From positions 141,949-205,948 of the forward strand of contig JAUIAO010000001.1 of NCBI GenBank assembly GCA_030425425.1: DNA of 64,000 nucleotides. The letters run 5' to 3'. The position numbers and the translations under genes were made by a program. The stretch comes from Bacteroidia bacterium. Lineage in GTDB: Bacteria > Bacteroidota > Bacteroidia > Cytophagales > Cyclobacteriaceae. The notes below the pieces were generated by a model. It did no database searches, was not told where the DNA came from, and was given only the letters and a program-made list of their open reading frames with translations. Shown piece after piece: positions 18,190 through 27,142 of this stretch (position 1 is the stretch's first letter; each line of letters begins with the position of its first letter).

Positions 18190-19260
18190 TTAAAATTCGT
18201 TTTTCATAATGGCTTCCATGATCAGGTAGCGCTCCATGTCTTTGTCTTGTTGATTGCTGAGTAGGATGATCAGTCCGTCGGATTCCGGAATGACGGCCAA
18301 AAAGCTGGTAAATCCTCTGATGTTGCCTCCATGATGGTAGATGACCTGATCCTCTATTTCAAGGGTAAACCAACCGGCACCCGGTACATTGATACCTTCC
18401 TGACCCAAGGGTGGCGCCCATAGCATTTGTTTTTCTTCAGTGGTGAAGTAATCAGACATCATCGCATCACCCCATTTTTCCAAATCCGAAATGGTGCTTT
18501 CGATTTCTCCTGCACTAAAAGCGATTTGCATTGGATATTCGGACACTGTCATCTCCTGATCATACCCTTTTGCTCTTGCTGATCCTGAAATATTGTTGGG
18601 TCCTTTGCCTGTTTGGACAAGCTGAAAAGGATCATAGATTTTTTCCTTGAGGTACTCCTGATAAGGTTTGCCAGTAAGTTCCTCTATCAGCATACCTAAT
18701 AACAGGTAGTTAGAATTGGAATAGGAAAAATATTCACCAGGTGTAAAGTCCAATCCTTCTTCTTCAATATTCTCCAGGATGATTTCGAATATCTCTTCAG
18801 GTTCAAAATCATGATTGTGCTCCTTGGCGTAAGCTTCTATGGCTCCTACATAGTCGGGAATGCCCGAATGATGCGTCAGCAAGTGACGTAGTGTCAATTG
18901 ATTACCCAGAGGAAAGGATTCATAAAAATCTTTGAGCGGCTGATCGAAGCTCGTTATCAATCCATCTCTTTTGAGATGAACGACGGCTGCTGCCGTAAAA
19001 GATTTGGTTATCGAACCGATTCTATAAATCAGTGAAGGATCATTTGGAAGGCCAGTAGAAAGATCAGCACTTCCAAAGCCGTGTCTTAGCAGAGTTGTAT
19101 CTCCTTTCCGAATCAGTGCGCTTCCCGTAAATCCAATTTGCTCCAGATAAGCATCCGCTGAGATATAGGGTTTTGGAGAAGGCAATATGTTGTTGTCATT
19201 CGTACATGAGTACAAGGCTATGGTAATCTGGATGGTGATTATTCCTATGATTTTTTTCAT
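18190..19260 (-). CDS. Serine hydrolase lipoprotein, class C beta-lactamase fold
   Basis: 356 residues from the ATG at 19260, chosen because it starts a lipoprotein signal (MKKIIGIITIQ...YSC, Cys19); the frame extends 15 codons further upstream without a signal. Catalytic SxxK is SITK (Ser83/Lys86), the second motif is YSN (in FSYSNSNY) and the third is HHGG (IYHHGGNIRGF). These are the hallmarks of the beta-lactamase/DD-peptidase-like serine hydrolases (PF00144). Members cleave peptidoglycan peptides, esters or D-amino-acid compounds; resistance function is not implied. Divergent from a second serine hydrolase gene at 19520. Confidence 0.88.
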   Translation of the reverse strand: MKKIIGIITIQITIALYSCTNDNNILPSPKPYISADAYLEQIGFTGSALIRKGDTTLLRHGFGSADLSTGLPNDPSLIYRIGSITKSFTAAAVVHLKRDGLITSFDQPLKDFYESFPLGNQLTLRHLLTHHSGIPDYVGAIEAYAKEHNHDFEPEEIFEIILENIEEEGLDFTPGEYFSYSNSNYLLLGMLIEELTGKPYQEYLKEKIYDPFQLVQTGKGPNNISGSARAKGYDQEMTVSEYPMQIAFSAGEIESTISDLEKWGDAMMSDYFTTEEKQMLWAPPLGQEGINVPGAGWFTLEIEDQVIYHHGGNIRGFTSFLAVIPESDGLIILLSNQQDKDMERYLIMEAIMKNEF

Positions 19261-19519
19261 TGAAATGTTGATTAGAGTTTTTGAAAAGCATAAATGTTGC
19301 AGCAATATTGGGAGAATGCGTCATGGCTTTCGTCTCAGATTATAGGATGGGAGCAGCAAATGAAAATCCGGACTTTTTAGTCTCTTCGATTGCAACTAAC
19401 ATCGGATAAGCCCTTCTTTACCGGTTGAAATAAGGAAGTACAGAAATTCACCAATGATGTGATCCGGGACGAGTGACGATCTTAGAGGTAAGAGCTTTGT
19501 CCTCACAAACTCAAGAAAA

Positions 19520-20665
19520 ATGAAAAAATCAAGCATATTACTTATTTGCGTGCTCTCAGCTAGTTTGCTTTTTGCACAGAAAAACGAACCAAAAGTGATC
19601 AAACGCATTGATCAACTGATAGAAAAGGAACTCAGGAAATCAACCATTCACAATGCTTACCTGTCAGTTTATTCACCTTCCAAAAACTTTGAATGGCATA
19701 CCGCAAAAGGGGAGTTTAAGGATGGGAGTGAGGTGACTCTGGAAAACCCGTTTTATACCGCCAGTATTGGCAAAACATTCACCGCTACAGCTATTGGTAT
19801 GCTGGTGGATCAAGGGGAATTGGGTTTTGAGGATCCGATTTCGAAGTATCTCCCACAGGAAATGATAGAGGGCCTGCATGTGCTGAATGGGACGGATTAT
19901 GGTGATGAAATCCTGATCCGTCATTTGTTGCAGCATACCTCCGGGCTGCCGGATTATTTTGGAAGGGAAACGGCGGATGGTTCACCAGGTGTGCTGGACC
20001 TTGTGCTAGCTGAGCCGGATCATTTCTGGGAACCAGAGGAATTGATCACTTACGCTAAAGATCATTACAAGCCCTTTTTTCCTCCGGGAACAGATTATGA
20101 ATATACGGACACAGAATATGTCTTGCTCGGTTTGATCGTGGAAAAGGCTGGCGGTAAGCCATTACATGAGTTTTTCCAGATGCTCATTTTCGAACCGCTC
20201 GCTATGAATCACACCTATTTGAATAGGCGGTCTGCAGCACTAAATCCTACGCCAAAAATGGCCGAGATGTATGCCGATGAATATGAAGTGAGCAGCTTTA
20301 CCAGCTTGAGTGCCGACTGGGCCGGAGGAGCGATTGTTTCTACTGGTAAAGATTTAATCACCTTTCTAATGGCTCTGAGGAATGAACAGTTGGTTTCTGC
20401 AGCCACATGGAAGGCCATGCAACAGTGGACGGATGAAACCAAAGGCATGGATTATGGCTTTGGTTTGCGAAAAATCAGTTTCAGGGAACTATCGGCCGCA
20501 TTGCCCAGGTGGCAGGCTATTGGTCATTCGGGCTTGAATGGGACGTCCATGTATTATTGTCCGGAACTGGATATTTACATAGCCGGTACATTGAATCAAT
20601 TGAGTGCTTCCAAGGAGGCTGTAGTGCTCATGGCCAAGGTGCTCATGATGTGTAAAAAGCTTTGA
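19520..20665 (+). CDS. Secreted serine hydrolase, class C beta-lactamase fold
   Basis: 381 residues, signal peptide ending LLFAQ. Motif 1 is SIGK (Ser82/Lys85), motif 2 YTD (YEYTDTEYVLLG; Asp in place of the usual Asn, as in several esterase-type members), motif 3 HSG (GHSGLNGTSMYY). Periplasmic. Divergent from the serine hydrolase lipoprotein at 18190-19260 with a 259-bp gap that shows no clear signal, and convergent with the TPR/AraC gene 19 bp downstream. Sequence does not reveal the substrate. Confidence 0.87.
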   Translation: MKKSSILLICVLSASLLFAQKNEPKVIKRIDQLIEKELRKSTIHNAYLSVYSPSKNFEWHTAKGEFKDGSEVTLENPFYTASIGKTFTATAIGMLVDQGELGFEDPISKYLPQEMIEGLHVLNGTDYGDEILIRHLLQHTSGLPDYFGRETADGSPGVLDLVLAEPDHFWEPEELITYAKDHYKPFFPPGTDYEYTDTEYVLLGLIVEKAGGKPLHEFFQMLIFEPLAMNHTYLNRRSAALNPTPKMAEMYADEYEVSSFTSLSADWAGGAIVSTGKDLITFLMALRNEQLVSAATWKAMQQWTDETKGMDYGFGLRKISFRELSAALPRWQAIGHSGLNGTSMYYCPELDIYIAGTLNQLSASKEAVVLMAKVLMMCKKL

Positions 20666-20684
20666 TAGCTACAGTGTTCTGGCC

Positions 20685-22472
20685 TTAACCCTTTTCCTTT
20701 TTCACCCATGCTTTGGGTGTGAGGCCAGTGATCTTTGTAAAAAATTCATTGAATACAGACTTGGATGTAAATCCACTTTCATAGGCCAGCCCGAGCAATG
20801 TCAAATGACTGTACGCAGGATTGAGAGCTTTCAGTTGAAATGCTCTTAAACGAAAACCATTGACATAGTCATTGAAATTATTGTTGAGTCTTTCGTTGAG
20901 CAACCACGAGAGTTTGTTTGGATGGAGGTTGAGCGTTTCTGCCAGACTTCTCAGCGTAAGGGAAGTCTCCAGGTAAAGATGTTCGTGGTTCATCAATTCA
21001 TCTAATTTCCTGGTAAAATGATCAACCTCATCCATTGACATCAAAGACCTTGCGGTGTTGTTTTGATGAATTTCAGCCTGGTCCAGGTGTTCATCGGGAA
21101 AGTATTGATTGATCATGTCCTGCCAGTTCTGATGAGATCGCAGTGGCTCCAGAAAGCTTTCATGCTTGAAATTGACCACTTGTCCCATCTGTTGGCTGAC
21201 TTTTCTTTTGAGCATTTCCATTGCATCTGCTGGTGAGATTTGGGCCATCAGATACAAATCATAAGCCATAAGCGGTCTGGGATGCTTTCCATCCAGTTCT
21301 TTAATCAAATCACGAACCGCTTGCTCATCTATCTCTATATTATTGTGGATCAAGTGATAAAGCATTCGATATTGCTCCGGGAGCTCCAATTCGGGACGGG
21401 AAGCAATCAGGTGATCTAAAGCTTCCTGATTGTTTTGGTGAATGCAGCATGCAAGTTTCAGCTGTATCGAAAGCGCGAAATCAGGATCAATTTCTAAGGA
21501 TTTGTTCAGGTCGCTCAGAGCCAGATCATATTGCTTTTGTTGATAGTGTATGTTGGCTCGAGTGTAAAAGTGATTGGGGGACAATGGGTTGTTTTGAATG
21601 CTCGTATTGATAGCGATAAGGGCAGACGGGAAATCTCCAATGGCTGTCAGCATTTCCGCCAGGCACTCATTCACATCTGGTTCATAGACATCCAATTTCA
21701 ATGCCTTCTGAATGGATTCATTGGCAGCACGATAATCCCACAATCCCCAAAATTCGTGGGTAGCCAGACAATGATAGGCATACACAGATTTAGGAAGGTT
21801 TTCTTTGCCACCCACTTGAAAATAGTGTTGTGCACGCTTAAATGCGTATTCCTTTTCCATAGCACCCCACGAACCAAGCAGACTAAAGCAAAGCCCGGCA
21901 CCATACAAAGACAGCTCAAAAGCCGGATCCAGTTGGGCGCTTTGCTCAAAGAGCATGGCCCCTTTTTGGATGTCTGCCAGATTCCACTTTTTGAGAAAAT
22001 ACTTGGCTTTTAGAAAAGTGTCGTACGCATCAATGCTTTCTGTACTGGGCGTAACGAGGTGATCTCTCAGCTCCAGGTGACCATAATTCTCCCTTATGCG
22101 CTCAGCTACCAGCAGACTGATTTCATCTTGCAGCGCGAAGATGTCTTCCAGCTTTCTATTAAAATTCTCTGACCAAATATGAAAACCATTATCTGTACGA
22201 ATCAGCTGAGTGGTGATACGCACCTGATGGCCCGATTTCCTCACACTTCCTTCCAGCACCAGTGCCACACCCAGTTCATTGCCAATGTGCCGAACGTCCT
22301 TCTTAATTTTCTTGAAAGCAAAAGATGAAGTGCGGGCGGCTACTTTCAATCCATCGATTTTACTCAGTGCGGCAATGATCTCTTCGGTCATTCCGTCAGA
22401 GAAATACTCATTTTCAGGGTCTGAGCTTAAATTCTCAAGGGGTAGTACGGCTATGGATTTTTGGCTATTCAA
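20685..22472 (-). CDS. TolB-like / TPR / AraC HTH transcriptional regulator
   Basis: 595 residues, soluble. Residues 1-120 are the TolB-like domain found in adenylate-cyclase-type TPR proteins (SIAVLPLENLSSDPENEYFSDGM, then LEGSVRKSGHQVRITTQLI). Residues about 150-410 hold TPR-like helical repeats (for example SPNHFYTRANIHYQQKQYDLALSDLNKSLEI in part). Residues about 485-595 are an AraC-type HTH with ESGFTSKSVFNEFFTKITGLTPKAW. In most relatives the DNA-binding or cyclase part is N-terminal; here it is an AraC domain at the C-terminus. Inference: a one-component regulator with a protein-interaction sensor. Its target is unknown. Confidence 0.85.
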   Translation of the reverse strand: MNSQKSIAVLPLENLSSDPENEYFSDGMTEEIIAALSKIDGLKVAARTSSFAFKKIKKDVRHIGNELGVALVLEGSVRKSGHQVRITTQLIRTDNGFHIWSENFNRKLEDIFALQDEISLLVAERIRENYGHLELRDHLVTPSTESIDAYDTFLKAKYFLKKWNLADIQKGAMLFEQSAQLDPAFELSLYGAGLCFSLLGSWGAMEKEYAFKRAQHYFQVGGKENLPKSVYAYHCLATHEFWGLWDYRAANESIQKALKLDVYEPDVNECLAEMLTAIGDFPSALIAINTSIQNNPLSPNHFYTRANIHYQQKQYDLALSDLNKSLEIDPDFALSIQLKLACCIHQNNQEALDHLIASRPELELPEQYRMLYHLIHNNIEIDEQAVRDLIKELDGKHPRPLMAYDLYLMAQISPADAMEMLKRKVSQQMGQVVNFKHESFLEPLRSHQNWQDMINQYFPDEHLDQAEIHQNNTARSLMSMDEVDHFTRKLDELMNHEHLYLETSLTLRSLAETLNLHPNKLSWLLNERLNNNFNDYVNGFRLRAFQLKALNPAYSHLTLLGLAYESGFTSKSVFNEFFTKITGLTPKAWVKKEKG

Positions 22473-22735
22473 AGTTTCGGATCAATCAGCGCCTAAAAAT
22501 AAGGTGGGCGCCACCATAATCGCAAGGTTTTTTATGAATCTACCATCATAGCATGCTCCAAAAGGTTTTAAAATTCATTTAAAAGTCCGCGATTTCATTT
22601 TCGGACGTACAGCCTGTTTTTCCGCTCCATTCTTGCAGGGTCAATCACAAAAAAAGATTGGCAACTCTCAGAAGCCAAACCCATAGCAGGCAAAGCTTCA
22701 TATTAATTCAAAACTTAATATTTAACTATCAAATT
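22473..22735. other. Divergent intergenic region
   Basis: 263 bp between the TPR/AraC gene and the outer-membrane protein at 22736. No promoter matching TAnnTTTG, no hairpin and no ORF could be supported. Confidence 0.35.
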
Positions 22736-23389
22736 ATGAGACATTTATTCATCATCCTTTTTACCCTTAGTGCCTTTGGAGCATTGGCACAAAGTAATTT
22801 GCAAACAAGCCAGAATAGTGACGTAAAGTACAAGTACCGGGTCAGCATGCCGCTGATTATCGTTCCTCAGCTTTTTGAAAAAGCCTGGGATGATCAAATG
22901 CATACACAGCATATCGAACTGCATGTAAAGAAAAATCTCGATAACAAAAACATTGTAGGCGTAAAGCTAGCTTCATGGAGGTTGTTTCAGCCCATGGGCA
23001 TTCTATGGTGGGATGGACTTTTGGATAAACTGGATGCGAAAAGTGAATTCTATCCCGGTCATGTACGTGAAATGGGGATTGGTTTTTCTTATCAGCGCAT
23101 GCTTTGGAAAGGCCTGTTTACTACTGTAGAGGTGCTTCCTCAATTCAAAACCTATCTGGATGCAGATGGCGACAAAATAGGTAAGACAGGTTTCAAAGTT
23201 TACAACTCTTTTCATCTTGGCTATCATTTTGCCTTTGGTAAAAACAAACGGCTTTTCGTAGAGCCACAGGTGCATTCTCAGTTTTGGATGCTCGACACCA
23301 AGGCTCCTTCGGCGTTTGAAGCCCTGGATGACAAATGGAAAAACTATTTCCTTTTTGAGCCTAATCTCTACGTAGGCTTCAAATTTTAA
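22736..23389 (+). CDS. Predicted outer-membrane or periplasmic beta-rich protein
   Basis: 217 residues from the ATG at 22736, which begins a good signal peptide (MRHLFIILFTLSAFGALAQ); an upstream in-frame ATG at 22658 gives no signal. The body alternates aromatic and polar residues, and the C-terminus FEPNLYVGFKF ends in an aromatic residue like an outer-membrane strand. No named family recognised. It is followed by a long hairpin and then a CPBP protease. Confidence 0.7.
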   Translation: MRHLFIILFTLSAFGALAQSNLQTSQNSDVKYKYRVSMPLIIVPQLFEKAWDDQMHTQHIELHVKKNLDNKNIVGVKLASWRLFQPMGILWWDGLLDKLDAKSEFYPGHVREMGIGFSYQRMLWKGLFTTVEVLPQFKTYLDADGDKIGKTGFKVYNSFHLGYHFAFGKNKRLFVEPQVHSQFWMLDTKAPSAFEALDDKWKNYFLFEPNLYVGFKF

Positions 23390-23404
23390 AATCAATAAAG
23401 TGAA

Positions 23405-23464
23405 GTGATTGCCAGTTCTTTTGCTTAGCGCAATTCAGGCTTGGATCTGGCAATCACTCTTTAA
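23405..23464 (+). terminator. Hairpin / probable terminator
   Basis: Perfect 11-bp stem GTGATTGCCAG (23405-23415) with CTGGCAATCAC (23447-23457), a 31-nt loop, then TCTTTAATT. The T-run is short, so it may be partial attenuation rather than full termination. Confidence 0.55.
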
Positions 23465-23479
23465 TTCCTTATCAATTTC

Positions 23480-24202
23480 ATGAGTTCTGATTCGTACAAA
23501 ACCCAAAGCTATCTGCTGGTTGGTCTGGTCATACTGCTGACATGTTCCCTGCCACTGATCGGAAATGGGGCAGGTGCATTCACCTTGTTCCCTTCATTAT
23601 CCCAGACTATCAATCGACACGTGGTGTATCAGACAGTGACACTGCTGATTACTCTTGGTTTTCTCTGGCTGCTCAGGCATGTCCGTCCATTGGTTTTTTC
23701 TGAGTATTTCCGAAAAGGAGACATTGCAGCACCGTTCAAACCTGTGCCTGCACTGATGATGCGCCCCAAGGCAGGTCAGAACTGGAAGCAGGAAGGTCGT
23801 GACCTGGCTATTGTGATCTCAGCAGTCACTGCAGTCATTATTTATTTTCAGGTCAGTTTTGATCAAAGTATGAAGGTTGCCCGGTTGTGGAGCATACTGC
23901 CGTTCAGTCTTTTGTTTGCCATGACCAATGCTTTTATAGAAGAATGCATCACCCGATTGGGTGTGGTGGTTGCCTTAAAAGGTGTGATTGGTGATAAAGC
24001 TTTGCCTAGCATCTCTGCGATCATTTTTGGAATCGTCCATTACTGGGGTAGTCCGGGTGGCATAGCTGGCATGTTGGCGGCTGGTTTCCTGGGGTGGCTG
24101 CTCGCCAAATCCATACTGGAAACCAAAGGGATCTTCTGGGCCTGGCTCATTCATTTCCTACAAGACGTGATCATCCTCACAGCCTTGTTTTGGACAGATT
24201 AA
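23480..24202 (+). CDS. CPBP family intramembrane glutamic protease
   Basis: 240 residues with about 7 hydrophobic segments. The three CPBP/Rce1 motifs are present: EExxxR (Glu154, Glu155, Arg159 in FIEECITR), FxxxH (His187 in FGIVHYWG) and HxxxD/N (His225, Asp229 in HFLQD). Inner-membrane protease or processing factor; bacterial members include bacteriocin-immunity and processing proteins. Substrate unknown. Begins a run of plus-strand genes up to 25895 with gaps of 47 and 11 bp. Confidence 0.87.
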   Translation: MSSDSYKTQSYLLVGLVILLTCSLPLIGNGAGAFTLFPSLSQTINRHVVYQTVTLLITLGFLWLLRHVRPLVFSEYFRKGDIAAPFKPVPALMMRPKAGQNWKQEGRDLAIVISAVTAVIIYFQVSFDQSMKVARLWSILPFSLLFAMTNAFIEECITRLGVVVALKGVIGDKALPSISAIIFGIVHYWGSPGGIAGMLAAGFLGWLLAKSILETKGIFWAWLIHFLQDVIILTALFWTD

Positions 24203-24249
24203 GTAACTTCTAAATTTCCCCTTTTAACCCTCTATCACCATTACACAAA

Positions 24250-25206
24250 ATGAAAACGATCTATATCCACATCCTGATACTATCCTTTACTTTAATATTC
24301 CTGGGTTCCTGTGAGCGAAAAGCCATCGAAGTGGGAGAATTGGTTCCCAAAACAGTAACAGACGATCCGAGCTTACCTAGTTTTCAACTGTCTGACGGGA
24401 CAAAACTGCATTTAGAAACTTTCGGCAATCCAGATGATCCTGTCCTCATTGTTTTACACGGAGGGCCGGGCAACAGTTATCAACCGTATCTCGCTTGGCA
24501 ATCACTGAGCGAAGACTATTACATGGTGTATTGGGATCAGCGCGGGGCAGGATTGTCCGAAAGGGTGCCGAATAGTGAATTGAACGGGCCTCAATATCTG
24601 CAGGATCTCGACGAAATCGGCAATCATTTTAGCCCGGAGCAGAAGTTCTATCTGATTGGTCATTCTTGGGGAGGGGCGTATGCAGCTTATTATGTGCAAA
24701 ACCATCCTGACCGAGTGGAGAAATTGGTGTTACTAGAGCCAGGACCGATGAATAAAACGGCTATGGAAAACACCACAGGTGCTACGATGGACTTTTTCAG
24801 CAAAGAACTTCAGGCTTTTTTAAACAACTCCGATTATCTCTTCCCGGGAGACGATGAGGCAGCCGACTATTTTCGGATGACCAGCAAGTTTGAGAAACAG
24901 AGCATGGAATACACAGACACACGGCAGGGTTTTAGGTGCAATTATTATCTGAATGACTGGAGGGGACTCTGGGATCATTCTTATACGGCAGACTTCACCA
25001 CAGGCATCAAAGACAACTATTTGAACAAAGTCCTATTCATTGTCGGTACCTCAGAGCGACTGGGAGCAGACTATCAAAAGAAGTATCAGGCGGGCTATTT
25101 CCACTTATATGAAAATCAGGTCTTTGAGATTGCGGATGCCAGTCATTATGAAATCATAGACAGTCCGGTGACGCTTCAGATCATCAAGACCTATCTAAAC
25201 CCTTAA
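24250..25206 (+). CDS. Alpha/beta hydrolase lipoprotein, proline iminopeptidase-like (S33)
   Basis: 318 residues with lipobox LGSC (Cys21). The S33 signatures are seen: VLHGGPGNSY (oxyanion HGGPG), YWDQRGAGLSE, and nucleophile GHSWGG (Ser139); the His is in DASHYEI near the C-terminus. Likely an envelope-anchored peptidase or esterase. Eleven bp separate it from the next outer-membrane gene, so they probably form an operon with the CPBP gene. Confidence 0.85.
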   Translation: MKTIYIHILILSFTLIFLGSCERKAIEVGELVPKTVTDDPSLPSFQLSDGTKLHLETFGNPDDPVLIVLHGGPGNSYQPYLAWQSLSEDYYMVYWDQRGAGLSERVPNSELNGPQYLQDLDEIGNHFSPEQKFYLIGHSWGGAYAAYYVQNHPDRVEKLVLLEPGPMNKTAMENTTGATMDFFSKELQAFLNNSDYLFPGDDEAADYFRMTSKFEKQSMEYTDTRQGFRCNYYLNDWRGLWDHSYTADFTTGIKDNYLNKVLFIVGTSERLGADYQKKYQAGYFHLYENQVFEIADASHYEIIDSPVTLQIIKTYLNP

Positions 25207-25217
25207 TCCTCCTTCAA

Positions 25218-25895
25218 ATGAAAAAACTATTGATTACGATCATGGTGTTTGTCACCATACAAAGCATCAGCGCTCAGCAGATCAACAACGTCTTTGCTTT
25301 CCGTACAGACCATAAACAATCGATTATGCTCAATCTGGAACTGGATCCAGCTTTGGTTTGGGGCATCACTTACAACAGAAGCTTTGACATCCGGATTGGC
25401 CATTTCGAGCGGCGGTTAAACAGTCAGATAGGATGGAAGACCTTTAAATTCAATTATAATGACCTGAATCTTAATTTCAATACTACCATGGGGCGCCGTG
25501 AAGCTAAAGCCAATGTACTGATCAACTTTGGTGCGGAAAATAAGTATCTGGAAAATGTGGTACATCAGGCCAATGTGTACAGCTGGATTGCCAGTATGAT
25601 GCCCGGCTATTTTGGAAAAAAATGGTATGTGGGTACGGAGCTGATGTATAAGTGGCTGCATCGGGTAAAATACGAACATACAGATTTCTACAGGGCCATC
25701 TTCCCGGAGGTGCGAGATGGATGGTATGCCTACCGAAATGGCTACTTCAACTTGTCGGTAAATACAGGAGTGCGCTTGTCGGGTACGGTGGATCTCGATC
25801 TGAGAGCAGGCTACAGACTTTCGCATGATTTGAAAAACTATCAACCTTACATACAGCCATACTTTGCTGATTTGGCTGTCAACTTTAGGTTTTGA
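25218..25895 (+). CDS. Predicted outer-membrane beta-barrel protein
   Basis: 225 residues, signal peptide ending SISAQQ. Amphipathic strand pattern through the whole length and a C-terminal Phe (YFADLAVNFRF), typical of a small outer-membrane barrel. Family not recognised. Last gene of the CPBP-hydrolase run. A 216-codon antisense frame (25416-26066) overlaps it and is taken as a shadow. Confidence 0.72.
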   Translation: MKKLLITIMVFVTIQSISAQQINNVFAFRTDHKQSIMLNLELDPALVWGITYNRSFDIRIGHFERRLNSQIGWKTFKFNYNDLNLNFNTTMGRREAKANVLINFGAENKYLENVVHQANVYSWIASMMPGYFGKKWYVGTELMYKWLHRVKYEHTDFYRAIFPEVRDGWYAYRNGYFNLSVNTGVRLSGTVDLDLRAGYRLSHDLKNYQPYIQPYFADLAVNFRF

Positions 25896-26132
25896 TTTGG
25901 AATCATTGGCAACAGAGAAATGATTTTCGAAAGAACAATTCACATTCAAATCATCCCTGATTCTCCTGAAGGGGCTGTTTCGTTTCACTTGCAGACCAGT
26001 TCGACGTTTGGCTGGGAGATGCATAGATTTGATAGTTCTATAGAATTGTGATAAACCTTCTCTCATTTAATCATCAATGCATATTTTACTGATTCTACAT
26101 CAAAACTCCATCTAACAGCTAAACTGAAAACG

Positions 26133-26765
26133 ATGAAAGGACCGAACCCCAATACGACCTATCCACTTGGCGATTATAAGCGCTTATGTTTCCTGAAAAA
26201 CATCATTCACAATCCGCAGATCATCGTGGGAGATTACACTTATTATGATGATTTTGAAGATGTGGCCAATTTTGAGCAAAACGTCAAATACTTGTTTGAC
26301 TTTACAAAAGATCGGTTGATCATCGGGAGATTCTGCATGATCGCTTCAGATGTCAAGTTCATCATGAATGGAGCCAATCATCTATCGCGCTCGATCTCTG
26401 CGTATCCTTTTGCCGTATTTGGCAATGGCTGGGAGCACGCGATGGAAGGGAAGTCCTATCCACATAAAGGTGATCTGATCATTGGCAATGATGTATGGAT
26501 AGGCTACAATGCTACCCTGATAGCTGGGATCACGGTGGGTGATGGTGCCATTATAGCCGCCAATGCAACAGTCACCAAAGATGTGCCTCCCTATACCATC
26601 GTGGGAGGTAACCCCGCACAGGAAATCCGCAAGCGATTTAGTGAGGCGCACATCAAAAAGCTGCTCCAATTAAAATGGTGGGATTGGCCCATAGAAAAGA
26701 TCACTGAAAAGGCGCAGACACTCACCGGTCAGGATCTGGAAGGATTGGATTCATCATCACTTTGA
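26133..26765 (+). CDS. Vat/CatB-type xenobiotic O-acetyltransferase (streptogramin A acetyltransferase-like)
   Basis: 210 residues, the length of Vat enzymes. A left-handed beta-helix of hexapeptide repeats, with Vat-like landmarks in order: GPNPNTTYPL at the N-terminus, GDYTYYDD, GRFCMIASDVKFIMNGANH (catalytic His83), FGNGWE, GDLIIGNDVWIG, VVGGNPA-like IVGGNPAQEI, and the C-terminal KWWDWP. Known family members transfer acetyl from acetyl-CoA to streptogramin A or chloramphenicol. Here the gene is chromosomal, alone, with host-like composition, so a native acetyl acceptor is equally possible. Cytoplasmic trimer expected. Confidence 0.88.
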   Translation: MKGPNPNTTYPLGDYKRLCFLKNIIHNPQIIVGDYTYYDDFEDVANFEQNVKYLFDFTKDRLIIGRFCMIASDVKFIMNGANHLSRSISAYPFAVFGNGWEHAMEGKSYPHKGDLIIGNDVWIGYNATLIAGITVGDGAIIAANATVTKDVPPYTIVGGNPAQEIRKRFSEAHIKKLLQLKWWDWPIEKITEKAQTLTGQDLEGLDSSSL

Positions 26766-26770
26766 ATGCA

Positions 26771-26900
26771 GGCTATTCCTACTTTGTCATCTTAAGATCA
26801 AACCCTCAATCCTTAAAGGGAAGATGATCTAGCTGTCAAAATCATCCTTCAGGGGCGGGGTTAACTGTATGTTTAAGCAATTTGACAAAGTAGGCCTATT
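26771..26900. repeat. Nested palindromic element (MITE-like or large hairpin)
   Basis: Outer arms CCTACTTTGTCA (26778-26789) and TGACAAAGTAGG (26883-26894) are perfect 12-bp inverted repeats. Inside, AACCC...AAGATGAT and ATCATCCTTC...GGGTT pair imperfectly. The element is about 130 bp with no ORF. It may be a degenerate MITE or a long terminator after the acetyltransferase gene. Confidence 0.5.
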
Positions 26901-27030
26901 CACAGTATACAATCGTGAAGCATTAGGTAGATGTGAGGCTCTTCATTGCAGGTGCTGTTGAATATGATTTTTGTCAGTTTCACGGAATATTTATAACCAA
27001 TCTCAAAATATCAATACGTTGTACCAAAAA

Positions 27031-27048
27031 CTACCCAGAAGTGGGTAG
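27031..27048. promoter_or_regulatory. Palindrome CTACCCA-N4-TGGGTAG upstream of the HU-like gene
   Basis: Perfect 7-bp inverted repeat 95 bp before the HU-like start, with a further half-site-like GGGTAG at 27065-27070. Possible operator. The rest of the 26901-27142 gap shows nothing else beyond AT-rich DNA. Confidence 0.4.
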
Positions 27049-27142
27049 AAAAATACCACATTTAGGGTAGATGGAAAACGACGTATTTATGATGATCATG
27101 CTGTATATTACCGGCATGTTTAACCATTAAATATTTTCAGTT

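Noticed and set aside
18190..20665. Divergent serine hydrolases as antibiotic-resistance beta-lactamases
   Set aside because: Class C fold alone covers many esterases and peptidases; the second has YTD rather than YxN, and no regulator such as AmpR is adjacent.
21531..22013. 160-codon plus-strand frame
   Set aside because: Antisense to the TPR part of the AraC regulator; no domain pattern.
25416..26066. 216-codon minus-strand open frame
   Set aside because: Lies antisense to the signal-peptide-bearing outer-membrane gene at 25218-25895; its product lacks domain features and is rich in rare residues.
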